NCBI RefSeq assembly: GCF_030412915.1
Contig: NZ_JAUHJR010000009.1
Span: 1-64,000 of the forward strand
Reading direction: 5' to 3'
DNA: 64,000 nt
Origin: Nocardioides abyssi
Lineage (GTDB): Bacteria; Actinomycetota; Actinomycetes; Propionibacteriales; Nocardioidaceae
The position numbers and the translations under genes are program-made. Below are positions 44,393 through 52,673 of the stretch, piece by piece; position 1 is the stretch's first letter; every line of letters begins with the position of its first letter. The notes under the pieces were generated by a model that was not told the origin of the DNA, made no database searches, and saw only the letters and a program-made list of their open reading frames with translations.

Positions 44393-45646
44393 GTGTCTGA
44401 GACCCCCGGCGGCTTCCGCGCGCTGCTGAGGAGCGGCGCCGCGATCGCGGTGGCCATGGCGGTCATGAACGTCGCCACCTACGGCTACACCGTCCTCGTC
44501 GCCCACCTCGTGGGACCGAGCGACTTCGGCGCGTTCTCCGCGATCATGGGCGTGCTGCTCGTCGTCAACGTGCTGTCCCTCGGCCTGCAGGCCACCGGGG
44601 CGCGCCGGATCTCGGCCGCGCCGGAGTCGGTCGTGGCCGTCGAGCGGGTCGTGCTGACGGTGTCCTACCGCAGCGCCCTCGTGCTCGCGCTGGTCCTGCT
44701 CGCGCTCGCCCCGGTCATGGACGCCGTGCTGCGGCTCGACAGCCTGCCGACCGCCGCGCTCGTCGCGATCACCGCCGCCCCCCTGACGATCATGGGTGGC
44801 CAGGCCGGGGTGCTGCAGGGCGAGCGGCGGTGGGCGCCGCTCGCGCTGGTCTATCTCGCGCAGGGCGTCGGTCGCGTCGCCGCCGGCGTCGGGTTCCTGC
44901 TCGTGTGGCGCACCGAGTTCGCCGCCGTGCTCGGCGTGGCCATCGGGGCGTGGCTGCCGGTGGTCATCGGGTACGTCGCGCTGCGCCGGCCCCGCTCGGC
45001 CGCACCGACCACCGAGGTCTCGGCCGGCGACCTGATCCGCGAGGTGGCCGGCAGCAGCCAGGCGTTGCTCGCGTTCTTCGCGCTGTCCAACGCCGACATC
45101 CTGCTGGCCCGCGCGGTGCTCGACGACCACACCGCCGGCCTCTACGCCGGTGGGCTGATCCTGGTGAAGGCGATCCTGTTCCTGCCGCAGTTCGTGGCCG
45201 TCATCGCCTTCCCGTCGATGGCCACCCGCGGCGCGGACAGCAGCACCTTGGTCAAGGCGCTGGTGGTGGCGATGGCGCTCGGCCTGTGCGGCATGGGCGG
45301 CACCCTGCTGCTGCCCGACCTCGCGCTCGTCTTCGTCGGCGGCTCGGACTTCGAGGAGGTCAAGGACCTGCTCTGGCTCTTCGCCCTCGTCGGCACGCTG
45401 CTCTCGATGGTCCAGCTGCTCCTCTACTCCGCGCTCGCCCGGCAGCAGTGGCGCGCCATCCTCGCGATCTGGGCCACCCTCGTCGCGCTGCTGTGCACCG
45501 CGCCGTTCGTGCACTCCGTGGAGTCGCTCGTCAGCCTGGTCCTCGGCCTCGACGCCGCGCTCTTCACCGTGCTCGTCGCCGTCGCGCTCCTCGGCCGCGC
45601 CGCCCCGGACCGCGAGACCGTCGACGCCGGCCGCACCACCGGCTGA
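44393..45646 (+). CDS. Wzx-like polysaccharide flippase (MATE/MOP superfamily)
   Basis: A 417-residue membrane protein with about 12 hydrophobic segments and the N-terminal layout of Wzx/O-antigen flippases: FRALLRSGAAIAVAMAVMNVATYGYTVLVAHLVGPSDFGAFSAIMG. The second half begins with QALLAFFALSNADILLARAVLDDHTAGLYAGG, also typical (residues facing the transport cavity). It would move lipid-linked sugars from the cytoplasmic to the outer face, where the GT-C enzymes nearby could use them. Leaderless GTG start at 44393. Its substrate specificity cannot be read from sequence. Confidence 0.82.
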   Translation: MSETPGGFRALLRSGAAIAVAMAVMNVATYGYTVLVAHLVGPSDFGAFSAIMGVLLVVNVLSLGLQATGARRISAAPESVVAVERVVLTVSYRSALVLALVLLALAPVMDAVLRLDSLPTAALVAITAAPLTIMGGQAGVLQGERRWAPLALVYLAQGVGRVAAGVGFLLVWRTEFAAVLGVAIGAWLPVVIGYVALRRPRSAAPTTEVSAGDLIREVAGSSQALLAFFALSNADILLARAVLDDHTAGLYAGGLILVKAILFLPQFVAVIAFPSMATRGADSSTLVKALVVAMALGLCGMGGTLLLPDLALVFVGGSDFEEVKDLLWLFALVGTLLSMVQLLLYSALARQQWRAILAIWATLVALLCTAPFVHSVESLVSLVLGLDAALFTVLVAVALLGRAAPDRETVDAGRTTG

Positions 45647-45677
45647 GCGGGCGCTCGCCGCTCGACGAGCGGGAGGG

Positions 45678-47762
45678 TCAGGGCAGGAGCTGGACGGCGA
45701 CGACGACCACGTCGTCGTCGGCGCCGCCGTCGGAGTCCGGGCGCTCGGCGAGAGCGCTGACGACGTGGTCGGTGCTGACCTCCGGGCCGACGGAGACGGC
45801 GACGCGCAGCCGGTCGATGCCGACGTCGAGGGGCTCGCCGCGCCGCTCGACCAGGCCGTCGGTGTAGGCGAGCAGGGTCGTGCCCGGCTCGAGGACCATG
45901 CTGGTCTCGCCCCGCTCGCACGTCCCGAAGCCGAGGATCGGCCCCCGCGCCTCGCCGAGGTCGACGACCTCCGTGCTGCCGTCGGGGTGGCGCAGGAGCG
46001 GCGGCGGGTGGCCGGCGCTGGACAGCGTCAGCCGCCACCGCGCGCCCGCGAGCGGCTCGAAGTGCCCGAAGAGCATGGTCGCCAGCGGCGAGGTCACGTT
46101 GAGCGCGGGCAGCAGCTCGTCGACCTGCCGCAGGACGGCGGCCGGCATCAGTCGCTGCGAGCTCGCGGTCGCGCGGAGCACGCCCTTGAGCTGGCCCATC
46201 GCGGCGGCCGCGTACACGTCATGGCCGGCGACGTCGCCGACGGCCAGGCCGAACGGGTGCCGGCCGTCGGCCGGCTCCCCCGGCAGCTCGAGCACCTCGT
46301 AGAAGTCGCCGCCGACCTCGGCCTCGTCCGCGCCCGCCAGGTAGCGGGCCTCGATCCGCACGCCGTCGAGGGTCGGCAGCTGCGGCAGCAGGCTGCGCTG
46401 GAGCGTCTGGGCGATGAGCGTCTGGGAGGCGTAGAGCCGCAGGTTGTCCAGGATCAGCCCCGCCCGCCGGCCCAGGTCGACCGCGACCTCGGCGTCGGCG
46501 TCGCTGAACGGGCGCCCCCGCACCTTGCTGAGCACGGCCAGGTCGCGCACGCCGAGTCGCCCGGGGAGCGCCACGACGAGGGTGGAGCCGACGTCGAGGC
46601 GGTCGGAGACCTCGCGGGCCAGCTCGGCGTCGCCGACGTACGCCGCCCCCTCCTCCGCCAGCAGGCGGTGGGAGCGGCCGTCGAGGACCCGCGACACCAC
46701 CCCGCCCGCGGGGAGCGACCCGGCCAGCCGGCCGGCGAGCTCCTCGAGCACCGGCTGCTGCTCGGCGTCGCGGTGGATGACGCGGTGCTCGGTCACCGCA
46801 CCCTGCTCGTCGGTGTGCAGGAAGACCGCCATGTCGGCGAGCGCCGGCACGAGCAGCTGCAGCAGCCGGGCGCGTGCCTCGTCGATGTCGAGCTCGCCGC
46901 TCAGCTGCTCGCTGGCCTCGGCCATCAGCCGCAGCCGGCCCTCGGCGGCGTCGCGCTGCCGGTCGGCCTCGATCCGCCCGCTGACGTCGCTCTGCACGCC
47001 GACGTAGTGGGAGACCTCGCCCTTCTCGTCCAGGATCGGCGACATGGTGACCTGGTTCCAGAAGGCCAGGCCGTCCTTGCGGTAGTTCAGCAGCGTCGCC
47101 GTCACGGGCTCGCCCGCGTCGAGGGCGGTGCGGACCCGGCGCACCTCGGCGCGGTCGGTGCCCGGGCCCTGGAGGAACCGGCAGTTGTGGCCGACGGCGT
47201 CCTCGAAGGAGTAGCCGGAGGTGGCGGTGAACGCCGGGTTGACCCAGATGAGCGGCATGTCGGGCTGCCGGGCGTCGGCGACCGTGAAGGACAGGCCGGT
47301 CGCGAGCACGGCCCGATCGCGCACCTTCGCCTCCTGGTCGGCGAAGGCCTCGACGGCGGCGGCCGCCTGCCGCTCGCGGACCGAGAGGAAGACCACGAGG
47401 GCGTGGTCGTCGAGCATCGGCGCGCCGGACATCGGCAGCCCGATCATCCACAGCGGGGTGCGGGAGTCGCCCATCTCGCTGGTGCGCTGGGCGGAGACCT
47501 TCTGGCCGGGGACCGGCTCGGCGCGCAGCAGCCGGCTCAGCGGGTGGGCGGAGTCGGAGAGCTCGGTGCCGGCGGCGTCGCGCAGCTGCGCGGCGCCGGA
47601 CCACTGCTCGAGCGCGACCGGGAGGTCGACACCGGGCGCGAGCTGCTGGGCGACGTCGTTGGCGTGCACGACCGTGCCGCGCCCCAGGTCGACGACCAGC
47701 ACCGCGGCCGGTGCCTCGCCGATCACCGCGTGCAGGTCCGTGGCCGTCTCGGCGCTGCTCAT
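45678..47762 (-). CDS. LOV-GAF-SpoIIE (PP2C) blue-light-type phosphatase
   Basis: A 694-residue cytoplasmic protein. Residues 1-135 form a PAS-like domain; about 150-262 is a LOV domain with GHNCRFLQGPGTD (Cys194, the flavin-adduct cysteine), NYRKDG (Asn226), FWNQ (Asn236) and GVQSDV (Gln257), the full set for FMN photochemistry. A GAF-like domain spans about 275-445, and a SpoIIE/PP2C phosphatase about 452-690, with GGDFYEV (Asp486), VGDVAGHD (Asp510) and the final DDD metal site. Such phosphatases usually dephosphorylate STAS anti-anti-sigma proteins, freeing a sigma factor; no such partner is encoded nearby. Blue-light control is a strong inference from motifs. The gene stands alone. Confidence 0.92.
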   Translation of the reverse strand: MSSAETATDLHAVIGEAPAAVLVVDLGRGTVVHANDVAQQLAPGVDLPVALEQWSGAAQLRDAAGTELSDSAHPLSRLLRAEPVPGQKVSAQRTSEMGDSRTPLWMIGLPMSGAPMLDDHALVVFLSVRERQAAAAVEAFADQEAKVRDRAVLATGLSFTVADARQPDMPLIWVNPAFTATSGYSFEDAVGHNCRFLQGPGTDRAEVRRVRTALDAGEPVTATLLNYRKDGLAFWNQVTMSPILDEKGEVSHYVGVQSDVSGRIEADRQRDAAEGRLRLMAEASEQLSGELDIDEARARLLQLLVPALADMAVFLHTDEQGAVTEHRVIHRDAEQQPVLEELAGRLAGSLPAGGVVSRVLDGRSHRLLAEEGAAYVGDAELAREVSDRLDVGSTLVVALPGRLGVRDLAVLSKVRGRPFSDADAEVAVDLGRRAGLILDNLRLYASQTLIAQTLQRSLLPQLPTLDGVRIEARYLAGADEAEVGGDFYEVLELPGEPADGRHPFGLAVGDVAGHDVYAAAAMGQLKGVLRATASSQRLMPAAVLRQVDELLPALNVTSPLATMLFGHFEPLAGARWRLTLSSAGHPPPLLRHPDGSTEVVDLGEARGPILGFGTCERGETSMVLEPGTTLLAYTDGLVERRGEPLDVGIDRLRVAVSVGPEVSTDHVVSALAERPDSDGGADDDVVVVAVQLLP

Positions 47763-47885
47763 CCGTTCCCCACCCTCCCGGGGTCGTTGTCTGGGTGGCG
47801 CCCGCCCGTTGCTCCCCCGCGGGCCGCGCAGCGGGCGCCTCGGGTGGTTCGGTGCGGCGCCGTCACCGGATGGGTCGCCCCACGG

Positions 47886-50600
47886 TCAGTGCGCGGCCTC
47901 GTGCCAGCTGCGGCCGGTGCCGACCGAGACGTCGAGCGGCACGGCGAGCTGGGCGGCGCCGGCCATCTCGCGGCGTACCAGCTCCTCGAGCGCCTCGCGC
48001 TCCCCCTCGGCGACCTCGAGCACGAGCTCGTCGTGGACCTGGAGCAGCATCCGCGAGCGCAACCCGGCCTCGCGCACCGCCCGGTCGACGTTGAGCATCG
48101 CGATCTTGATCAGGTCGGCGGCGGAGCCCTGGATCGGGGCGTTCAGCGCCATCCGCTCGGCCATCTCGCGGCGCTGGCGGTTGTCGCTGGTCAGGTCGGG
48201 CAGGTAGCGCCGACGACCGTAGATCGTCTCGGTGTAGCCCGTGCGCCGCGCCTCGTCGACGACGCCGCCGAGGTAGTCGCGGATGCCACCGAAGGTCTCG
48301 AAGTACTCGTCCATCAGCACCCGCGCCTCGGACGGCTCGATCCCCAGCTGCTGGCCCAGCCCGTAGGCCGAGAGCCCGTAGGCCAGGCCGTAGTTCATCG
48401 CCTTGATCTTGGCCCGCTGCTCGGGACCGACCTCCTCGGCCGGCACGTCGAAGACCCGCGCCGCGGTGACCGAGTGGAAGTCGTGGCCGGACCGGAACGC
48501 CTCGATCAGCAGCGCGTCCTCGGAGAGGTGGGCCATGATCCGCATCTCGATCTGGCTGTAGTCGGCCGTCATCAGCGACTCGAAGCCCGGGCCGACGACG
48601 AAGGCCTCACGGATGCGCCGGCCCTCCTCGGTGCGGATCGGGATGTTCTGCAGGTTCGGGTCGGTGCTGGAGAGCCGTCCGGTCGCGGCGATCGTCTGGT
48701 TGAACGTGGTGTGGATCCGCCCGTCGGGCGCCACCGTCTTGAGCAGGCCCTCGATGGTCTGCCGCAGCCGGGCGACGTCGCGGTGGCGCAGCAGGTGCAG
48801 CAGGAACGGGTGCTCGGTCTTGACGTAGAGCGCCTGCAGCGCGTCGGCGTCGGTCGTGTAGCCGGTCTTGGTCCGCTTGGTCTTCGGCATGTCGAGCTCG
48901 TCGAAGAGCACCACCTGCAGCTGCTTGGGCGAGCCGAGGTTGATCTCCTTGCCGATGACCGCGAAGGCGTCCTCGGCCGCCAGCTTCACCTCGCCGGCGA
49001 AGTGCCGCTCGAGGTCCTCGAGGTGCTCGGTGTCGACCGCGATGCCGGTGCGCTCCAGCGTGGCCAGCAGGTCGACGAGCGGGAGCTCGATGTCCTCCAG
49101 CAGGCGGGTGCCGCCGCGGTCGGCGAGCTCCTCGTCGAGCGCGGCCGCGAGGTCGAGGACCGCGCGGGCGTGCAGCATGTCGACCTGCCCGGTCGCCTCG
49201 CTGCCGATCCCGTCCAGGCTCAGCTGGCCGTCGTCGGCGGCACCGGTGCGCAGCTCGCGCTTGAGGTAACGGACGGTGAGGTCGGCGAGGTCGTAGGAGC
49301 GCTGGTCGGGACGGGCGAGGTACGCCGACAGCGCGGTGTCGCGAGCCAGCCCGGCCAGCGGCATCCCCCACGCGTCGAGCGCGAGGATGGGCCCCTTGGC
49401 GTCGTGCAGCACCTTCCACCGGTCGGGGTCGGCGAGCCAGGCGCGCAGCGCCTCCTCGTCGGCGGGGTCCATCGTCTCGGCGGTGACGTACGCCGCCGCG
49501 CCCTCGACCGTGGCCAGGGCCAGCGCGTCGACGTCACCGGTGCCCGCACCCCAACGGCCCGTGACGTGCACGCCGACCCGGTCGCTGCCGGAGGCGTGCT
49601 CGGCCAGCCACGCGGTCAGCTCGCCGGCGCCGAGGACGCTCATGTCGACGTCGAAGCCGGAGTCGTCGATCTCCTCCTCCGAGCTCAGCGTCTCGAAGAG
49701 CCGGTCGCGCAGCACCCGGAACTCCAGGCCGTCGAAGAGGGTGTGCACCTCCTGGCGGTCCCAGGGCCGGATCGCCATGTCGGACGGGGCCAGCTCCAGG
49801 TCGAGGTCGCGCACCAGCGCGTTGAGCCGGCGGTTGCGGATCACGTCACCGAGGTGGGCCCGCAGGGCCTCGCCCTTCTTGCCGGTGATCTTGTCGGCGT
49901 GGGTGATGACGTTGTCGAGCCCGTCGTAGGTGTTGATCCACTTCGCGGCGAACCCGACGCCGACGCCCGGCACGCCGGGCAGGTTGTCGGAGGTCTCGCC
50001 GACGATCGCGGCGATCTCCGGGTAGCGGTGCGGCGGCACGCCGTACTTGGCCTCGACCGCCTCGGGGGTCATCCGCGCGAGGTCGGAGACGCCGCGCATC
50101 GGGTAGAGCACGGTCGAGCGGTCGGTGACCAGCTGCAGCGAGTCGCGGTCACCGGTGAGGATCAAGACCTCCATGCCGTCCGCGAGCGCCTGGGTGGTCA
50201 GCGTGGCGATGATGTCGTCGGCCTCGAACCCGTCCTTCTTCAGGAACGGGATCCGCAGCGCGTCGAGCACCTCCTCGATCAGCGGCAGCTGGCTGCTGAA
50301 CTCCCCCGGCGTCTTGGCGCGCTTGGCCTTGTACTCGGCGTACTCCTCCAGGCGGAAGGTCTGCCGGGAGACGTCGAAGGCGACCGCGAGGTGGGTCGGC
50401 TGCTCGTCGCGCAGCACGTTGATCAGCATCGAGGTGAAGCCGTAGACCGCGTTGGTGTGTTGCCCGGTGGTCGTGGAGAAGTTCTCCACCGGCAGGGCGA
50501 AGAAGGCCCGGTAGGCCAGCGAGTGGCCGTCGAGCAGGAGCAGGCGAGGCGTCACGGCAGCGGGGTCCGCGGAGGGGGCCGGAGCGGGGGTGTCAGGCAC
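47886..50600 (-). CDS. polA: DNA polymerase I
   Basis: A 904-residue family A DNA polymerase for repair and Okazaki fragment processing. The 5' nuclease domain starts LLLLDGHSLAYRAFFALP and has GDRDSLQLV; the polymerase domain has motif A ADYSQIEMRIMAHLS (Asp680), motif B RAKIKAMNYGLAYGLSAYGL and motif C LLQVHDELVLE. The central 3'-5' exonuclease domain lacks the DxE acidic pair (VGVHVTG stands there), so proofreading is probably absent, as in mycobacterial PolA. The GTG start at 50600 lies 6 nt below a TAGAGT -10 box. Confidence 0.95.
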   Translation of the reverse strand: MPDTPAPAPSADPAAVTPRLLLLDGHSLAYRAFFALPVENFSTTTGQHTNAVYGFTSMLINVLRDEQPTHLAVAFDVSRQTFRLEEYAEYKAKRAKTPGEFSSQLPLIEEVLDALRIPFLKKDGFEADDIIATLTTQALADGMEVLILTGDRDSLQLVTDRSTVLYPMRGVSDLARMTPEAVEAKYGVPPHRYPEIAAIVGETSDNLPGVPGVGVGFAAKWINTYDGLDNVITHADKITGKKGEALRAHLGDVIRNRRLNALVRDLDLELAPSDMAIRPWDRQEVHTLFDGLEFRVLRDRLFETLSSEEEIDDSGFDVDMSVLGAGELTAWLAEHASGSDRVGVHVTGRWGAGTGDVDALALATVEGAAAYVTAETMDPADEEALRAWLADPDRWKVLHDAKGPILALDAWGMPLAGLARDTALSAYLARPDQRSYDLADLTVRYLKRELRTGAADDGQLSLDGIGSEATGQVDMLHARAVLDLAAALDEELADRGGTRLLEDIELPLVDLLATLERTGIAVDTEHLEDLERHFAGEVKLAAEDAFAVIGKEINLGSPKQLQVVLFDELDMPKTKRTKTGYTTDADALQALYVKTEHPFLLHLLRHRDVARLRQTIEGLLKTVAPDGRIHTTFNQTIAATGRLSSTDPNLQNIPIRTEEGRRIREAFVVGPGFESLMTADYSQIEMRIMAHLSEDALLIEAFRSGHDFHSVTAARVFDVPAEEVGPEQRAKIKAMNYGLAYGLSAYGLGQQLGIEPSEARVLMDEYFETFGGIRDYLGGVVDEARRTGYTETIYGRRRYLPDLTSDNRQRREMAERMALNAPIQGSAADLIKIAMLNVDRAVREAGLRSRMLLQVHDELVLEVAEGEREALEELVRREMAGAAQLAVPLDVSVGTGRSWHEAAH

Positions 50601-50606
50601 CCGTCG

Positions 50607-50612
50607 ACTCTA
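50607..50612 (-). promoter_or_regulatory. -10 box of polA (leaderless)
   Basis: TAGAGT on the minus strand, 6 nt before GTG 50600; no ribosome binding site. The divergent thioesterase gene also begins 6 nt after a weaker hexamer (GAGAAT). Confidence 0.45.
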
Positions 50613-50654
50613 TCCGCCGTCACCGACGGTCGCGGGGTCGGCGAGAATGCGGGC

Positions 50655-51074
50655 ATGGACGTCGAGGAGTACCTGGCCTCCATGCCGCAGGGCATGGGCA
50701 CGCTGAACGAGAAGATGGGCATCGAGCTCGTGGAGCTCTCCGCCGAGCGCGTCGTCGCGACGATGCCGGTCGAGGGCAACGGCCAGCCCTACGGCCTGCT
50801 CCACGGCGGCGCCTCGGTGGTGCTCGCCGAGAGCCTCGGCTCGATCGGCTCGGGCATCCACGCCCACCCCGACCGCGTCCCGGTCGGCGTCGACATCAAC
50901 GCCACCCACCACCGCTCGGCCACCTCGGGCCTGGTCACCGGCGTCGCCACGGCCATCCACCTGGGCCGCACGTCGGCGTCCTACGAGATCGTCATCACCG
51001 ACGAGCGCGGCAAGCGGGTGTGCACCTCGCGGATCACCTGCGCGCTGATCCCCAAGGAGCGGGTCGGCCTCTAG
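50655..51074 (+). CDS. Hotdog-fold thioesterase (PaaI/YbdB-like)
   Basis: A 139-residue hotdog-fold acyl-CoA thioesterase. The motif GQPYGLLHGGASVVLAESLGS holds the His50-Gly-Gly turn and the catalytic Glu59 of the 4-hydroxybenzoyl-CoA/PaaI type, and VGVDINATHHRSATSGLVTGVATAIHLG follows. Relatives near polA in actinobacteria act on phenylacetyl-, benzoyl- or naphthoyl-CoA (menaquinone) substrates; which one cannot be decided. The start at 50655 is probably leaderless. Its TAG stop shares the tetranucleotide CTAG (51071-51074) with the stop of the convergent GNAT gene. Confidence 0.9.
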   Translation: MDVEEYLASMPQGMGTLNEKMGIELVELSAERVVATMPVEGNGQPYGLLHGGASVVLAESLGSIGSGIHAHPDRVPVGVDINATHHRSATSGLVTGVATAIHLGRTSASYEIVITDERGKRVCTSRITCALIPKERVGL

Positions 51075-51637
51075 CCGGCGGCCTGCGAGCGGCGCTGCGA
51101 GCGCCGGGCGGCCAGCACCTGGGTGAGCTGGCGCCCGCCCCGCTCGTGCGCGGGCCGCAGCGCGGTCAGCCGCGCCCGCAGCGCGTGGGTCGTGGCGACG
51201 CGCAGCACCGCCTGCGGGCCGAGCCCGAGACGGGCCATGAAGCGGTTGGCGTCGCGCGAGCCCGAGGTGGCCGCGGTCGCGACGTGGCCGACGCCCTGCT
51301 CCTCGGCGAAGGTCACCGCCGCCTCCATGAGCGCACGGCCCACGCCGTGGCGGCGGTACTGCGGGAGCACGTGCGGCGAGAGCGCCTGCACGGTCGGGTC
51401 GAGGTTGAGCGGGCTCAGCGTCGTGACCCGCAGGAAGACCGCGGCGGCCGGGTTGCCGTCGTACTCGGCGACGACGATGCGCTGCTCGGGCGACTGCGCG
51501 GCGGCCTTGACGATCAGCTCGAGGTCGGCCACCTGCTCCTGCCGGTCGGCACGGCGCAGGTCGTCGGACCACAGGTCCGCGAGCAGCGGCGCGTCCGTCG
51601 GCTCGGCGCACCTCAACGTCACCACTGAGCGGTGCAT
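51071..51637 (-). CDS. GNAT-family N-acetyltransferase
   Basis: A 188-residue GNAT enzyme that transfers an acetyl group from acetyl-CoA. The acetyl-CoA-binding motif A is ALSPHVLPQYRRHGVGRALMEAAVTFAEEQGV at about 83-114 (R/Q-x-x-G-x-G/A pattern RRHGVG). The fold start TLRCAEPTDAPLLADLW is typical. ATG 51637 is preferred to the upstream GTG because GGCAGGG precedes it and the conserved strand follows at once. The C-terminal ~50 residues are Arg-rich (RARLTALRPAHERGGRQL) and unlike the family, perhaps a partner- or nucleic-acid-binding tail. Substrate unknown. Confidence 0.82.
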   Translation of the reverse strand: MHRSVVTLRCAEPTDAPLLADLWSDDLRRADRQEQVADLELIVKAAAQSPEQRIVVAEYDGNPAAAVFLRVTTLSPLNLDPTVQALSPHVLPQYRRHGVGRALMEAAVTFAEEQGVGHVATAATSGSRDANRFMARLGLGPQAVLRVATTHALRARLTALRPAHERGGRQLTQVLAARRSQRRSQAAG

Positions 51638-51771
51638 GCGCCCTGCCTTCCCCCAGCCCACGACGGGCTCCTACGGTCCAACCGGTCGGCGTCCGGTCCC
51701 CGAGGACCCGACCTTCCCGGCCGAGACTACGCTCCCCCCGCCGGTCTTGTCAGACCCTGTTGAGGAGAAGC

Positions 51772-52518
51772 GTGGTCCCCGGAGTCGGAACGCTGGTCAA
51801 CGTCCTCGCCGTCCTCGCCGGCGGCCTCGTCGGCCTGCTGCTGGGCAACCGCCTGCCGGTCCGGACCCGGGAGGTCGTGACCGATGGCCTCGGCCTGGTC
51901 ACGCTGCTCATCGCGGGCACGTCCGCGATGGCCGTGCTCGACGACGGGCTCGCCGAGACGGTCGGCGACAGCGCACCCGTGCTCATCGTCCTCGGCGCCC
52001 TCCTGGTCGGCGGGATCACCGGTTCACTGCTGCGACTCGAGGAGCGGGTCGAGTCGCTCGGCGGGTGGCTCCAGCGGCGCCTGGCCGGCGGCCAGGGGTC
52101 GGCCGACCGGCAGCGCTTCGTCGAGGGCTTCGTCGTCTCCTCGCTGATCTTCTGCACCGGCCCGCTGACGATCCTCGGCTCGATCAACGACGGCCTCGGC
52201 AACGGCGCCGACCAGCTGCTGCTGAAGTCGGCGCTCGACGGCTTCGCCGCGATCGCGTTCGCGGCGTCCTTCGGCTGGGGTGTGCTCGCCGCCTGCGTGA
52301 CGGTCGTGGCGGTCCAGGGGTCCCTGACGCTCGTCGGCGTCGCGCTCGGCGACGTCCTCCCCGACGCCCACCTCGCCGCCGTGACGGCGACCGGTGGCCT
52401 GCTGCTCGTGGGGGTCGCGCTCCGGCTGCTGCGCATCCGCGAGGTGCCCGTCGCCGACCTGCTGCCGGCACTCGTGGTGGCGCCGGTGCTGGTCCAGGTG
52501 GTCGCAGCGGTCCGGTGA
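51772..52518 (+). CDS. DUF554 family membrane protein
   Basis: A 248-residue integral membrane protein with about seven helices. It matches DUF554: VPGVGTLVNVLAVLAGGLVGLLLGNRLP at the N-terminus, FVEGFVVSSLIFCTGPLTILGSINDGL in the middle, and PDAHLAAVTATGGLLLVGVALRLL near the end. A transport role is suspected for this family but unproven. GTG 51772 is chosen because GAGGAGAAG lies directly upstream; an in-frame TTG at 51760 is less likely. A TACGCT hexamer at 51728-51733 could be its -10 box. Confidence 0.85.
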   Translation: MVPGVGTLVNVLAVLAGGLVGLLLGNRLPVRTREVVTDGLGLVTLLIAGTSAMAVLDDGLAETVGDSAPVLIVLGALLVGGITGSLLRLEERVESLGGWLQRRLAGGQGSADRQRFVEGFVVSSLIFCTGPLTILGSINDGLGNGADQLLLKSALDGFAAIAFAASFGWGVLAACVTVVAVQGSLTLVGVALGDVLPDAHLAAVTATGGLLLVGVALRLLRIREVPVADLLPALVVAPVLVQVVAAVR

Positions 52519-52673
52519 CGCGCCGTCGTGCGTCGTTGACGTAACGGTTTGGTGACGACAAGGTGCCGTTCGCCACACCACCCCGTGGCCGGTCCTACGG
52601 TGACCGAGCCATGACCGGCCTCCCGGGGGTCGGGAACCTGCGGTTGCACCAACCTGACAGAAAGGTTCACCAC

